The translations under genes were made by a program, and so were the position numbers. The notes beneath the pieces were generated by a model. That model was not told where the DNA came from and did no database searches. It saw only the letters and a list, made by a program, of their open reading frames with translations. DNA of 5,494 bases from QQUD01 sp039029915 (GTDB lineage Bacteria > Chloroflexota > Anaerolineae > Promineifilales > Promineifilaceae): positions 1-5,494 of the forward strand of contig JBCCFD010000506.1 in assembly GCA_039029915.1 (NCBI GenBank), in the 5' to 3' direction. Every line of letters starts with the position of its first letter. Positions within the stretch are counted from its first letter, which is position 1. Shown one piece after another: positions 4,831-5,494 of this stretch.

Positions 4831-5494
4831 CTATTCTCCAAAATCAAACAGCATCCACGCATCCACAATGGCGTCACCGGGCGGGCGGGTGCAGGAAAGA
4901 GCAACTTCTGCCAGTTTGTGACCCGTTTGATCGTCTATTTTTTTGCTCACCACCTTGGCGTCGTAGCGCATTTCTTCCCCAGGCCAATACACATTGCGAA
5001 AGCGGGCATTGAATTGGCGCACCGCCATTGGATCTAGCCAGTGAGCAGCATATCCCGCTAAAATGCTGGCTTGGTGCATGCCCAACCCAAACACAAACGG
5101 ATAGCCAAATTTTTTAGCCCAGGCCACATCGTAGTGCAGCGGGTTATCTTCACCAACAACGCCTTGAAAGCGAACCATATCCTGCATAAGCAAAGGCCCC
5201 AAATTGACAATGCCGGGACCTGTCCCAACAATCAACTCATCCCAACCAGCGCGCTCGATTTGAGTAAACGGGTCGCTTGGATCAAGCGTACTGTAGCGCG
5301 GTTCGTAAGGGGGACGTTCCACCTGCCACTCCCCCTCATCGGGACTTTCACCTGTGGTCACAGTCACGGAGCGCTGTTCGGCGGCTAAACGGCCGTTTTC
5401 ATCCCAATATTCCGTTAGCATCGTCAAAAACGTCAGCTCGCCCCCCTTAGACCCCTTCTTAACTTTGACGTCTTCCAGCGACGCCTGACAGGTA
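4831..5494 (-). CDS. MaoC-like acyl dehydratase with tandem hotdog domains, 5' end beyond window
   Basis: The frame stays open to the right edge, so a TTG at 5427 is unlikely to be the true start. The edge-proximal part, including 'GGELTFLTMLTEYWDENGRLAAEQRS' across that TTG, resembles the last strands of a MaoC N-terminal (FAS1-type) hotdog domain. After a linker, a second hotdog domain begins near residue 65 (numbered from the TTG). Its hydratase motif is 'GEDNPLHYD' at 92-100, with N95 and H98, followed by 'FVFGLGMHQASILAGY'. Family members hydrate trans-2-enoyl-CoA or related acyl-CoA to 3-hydroxyacyl-CoA. The usual catalytic Asp of G-D-x-N-P-x-H is Glu (E93) here, with Asp in the next position, so activity may differ. 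It could be a mesaconyl- or enoyl-CoA hydratase; the substrate cannot be told. One AAACGGCCGTTT copy lies in the coding sequence (N-G-R). Confidence 0.85.
   Translation of the reverse strand, partial: TCQASLEDVKVKKGSKGGELTFLTMLTEYWDENGRLAAEQRSVTVTTGESPDEGEWQVERPPYEPRYSTLDPSDPFTQIERAGWDELIVGTGPGIVNLGPLLMQDMVRFQGVVGEDNPLHYDVAWAKKFGYPFVFGLGMHQASILAGYAAHWLDPMAVRQFNARFRNVYWPGEEMRYDAKVVSKKIDDQTGHKLAEVALSCTRPPGDAIVDAWMLFDFGE

Larger units (their letters stand above)
1128..5398. repeat. Dispersed highly iterated palindrome ACGGCCGT, ten copies
   Basis: Core copies lie at 1131-1138, 1148-1155, 2108-2115, 2833-2840, 3055-3062, 3480-3487, 3515-3522, 4204-4211, 4449-4456 and 5389-5396. Eight extend to AACGGCCGTT and three (1146-1157, 3513-3524, 5387-5398) to AAACGGCCGTTT. 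Eight are in coding sequence in three frames (T-A-V, N-G-R or Y-G-R, R-P-L) and two are in the spacer hairpin. None occurs before 1128. A random 8-mer would be expected about 0.1 times in 5.5 kb. Confidence 0.9.

Noticed and set aside
5071..5388. 105-codon plus-strand ORF
   Set aside because: It lies fully antisense to the MaoC hotdog domain and has no recognisable features.
5425..5427. TTG at 5427 as the MaoC start codon
   Set aside because: The frame continues open to the window edge with residues fitting an N-terminal hotdog domain, so the gene is treated as 5'-truncated.

Overview
The window is a bacterial chromosomal stretch in which every supportable gene lies on the minus strand. Reading in transcription direction (high to low coordinates), it holds: a MaoC-type two-hotdog dehydratase cut by the right edge; a pair of unrecognised small genes that overlap by 8 bp, the second a short membrane-anchored protein; a complete ATP-grasp ligase-like protein; a FabG-like short-chain dehydrogenase/reductase (SDR); an 853-bp AT-rich stretch with no convincing gene; and the start of a secreted ASH/HYDIN-type (choice-of-anchor D) beta-sandwich protein cut by the left edge.

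The lineage cannot be proven from this window. My best guess is Chloroflexota (Anaerolineae/Caldilineae-like). The guess rests on the mix of a two-domain MaoC hydratase, an SDR of the 'TPEEAAG' type and this ATP-grasp subfamily, on a secreted protein with a 'YLPL' motif just after its signal peptide, and on intergenic DNA filled with degenerate heptanucleotide repeats. Cyanobacteria also carry heptamer repeats and remain an alternative. No tRNA, rRNA, CRISPR array or intact insertion sequence was seen.

The most striking feature is not a gene. The 8-bp palindrome ACGGCCGT occurs ten times between 1128 and 5398, where chance would give about 0.1 in the whole window. Eight copies are the longer AACGGCCGTT and three are AAACGGCCGTTT. 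Copies lie in coding DNA in all three frames (as T-A-V, N-G-R or R-P-L) and in spacers. One encodes part of the ATP-grasp metal-binding site, one sits on the overlap of the two small genes, and two form a 12-bp hairpin. This looks like a highly iterated palindrome analogous to cyanobacterial HIP1 but with a different sequence.

A second layer is spacer DNA made of short-period repeats: period-7 arrays at 2295-2329, 2371-2419 and 4781-4830, a period-8 array at 4691-4722 and a perfect 22-bp palindrome at 2331-2352. The 4781-4830 array has G-quadruplex potential just after the MaoC stop codon, and the 2371-2419 array runs into the ATP-grasp stop codon.

The MaoC hydratase and the SDR carry out the kind of adjacent hydration and oxidoreduction steps found in acyl-CoA or acyl-ACP metabolism. 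They are separated by about 2.5 kb containing the ATP-grasp gene and the small gene pair, so a shared pathway is only an inference.
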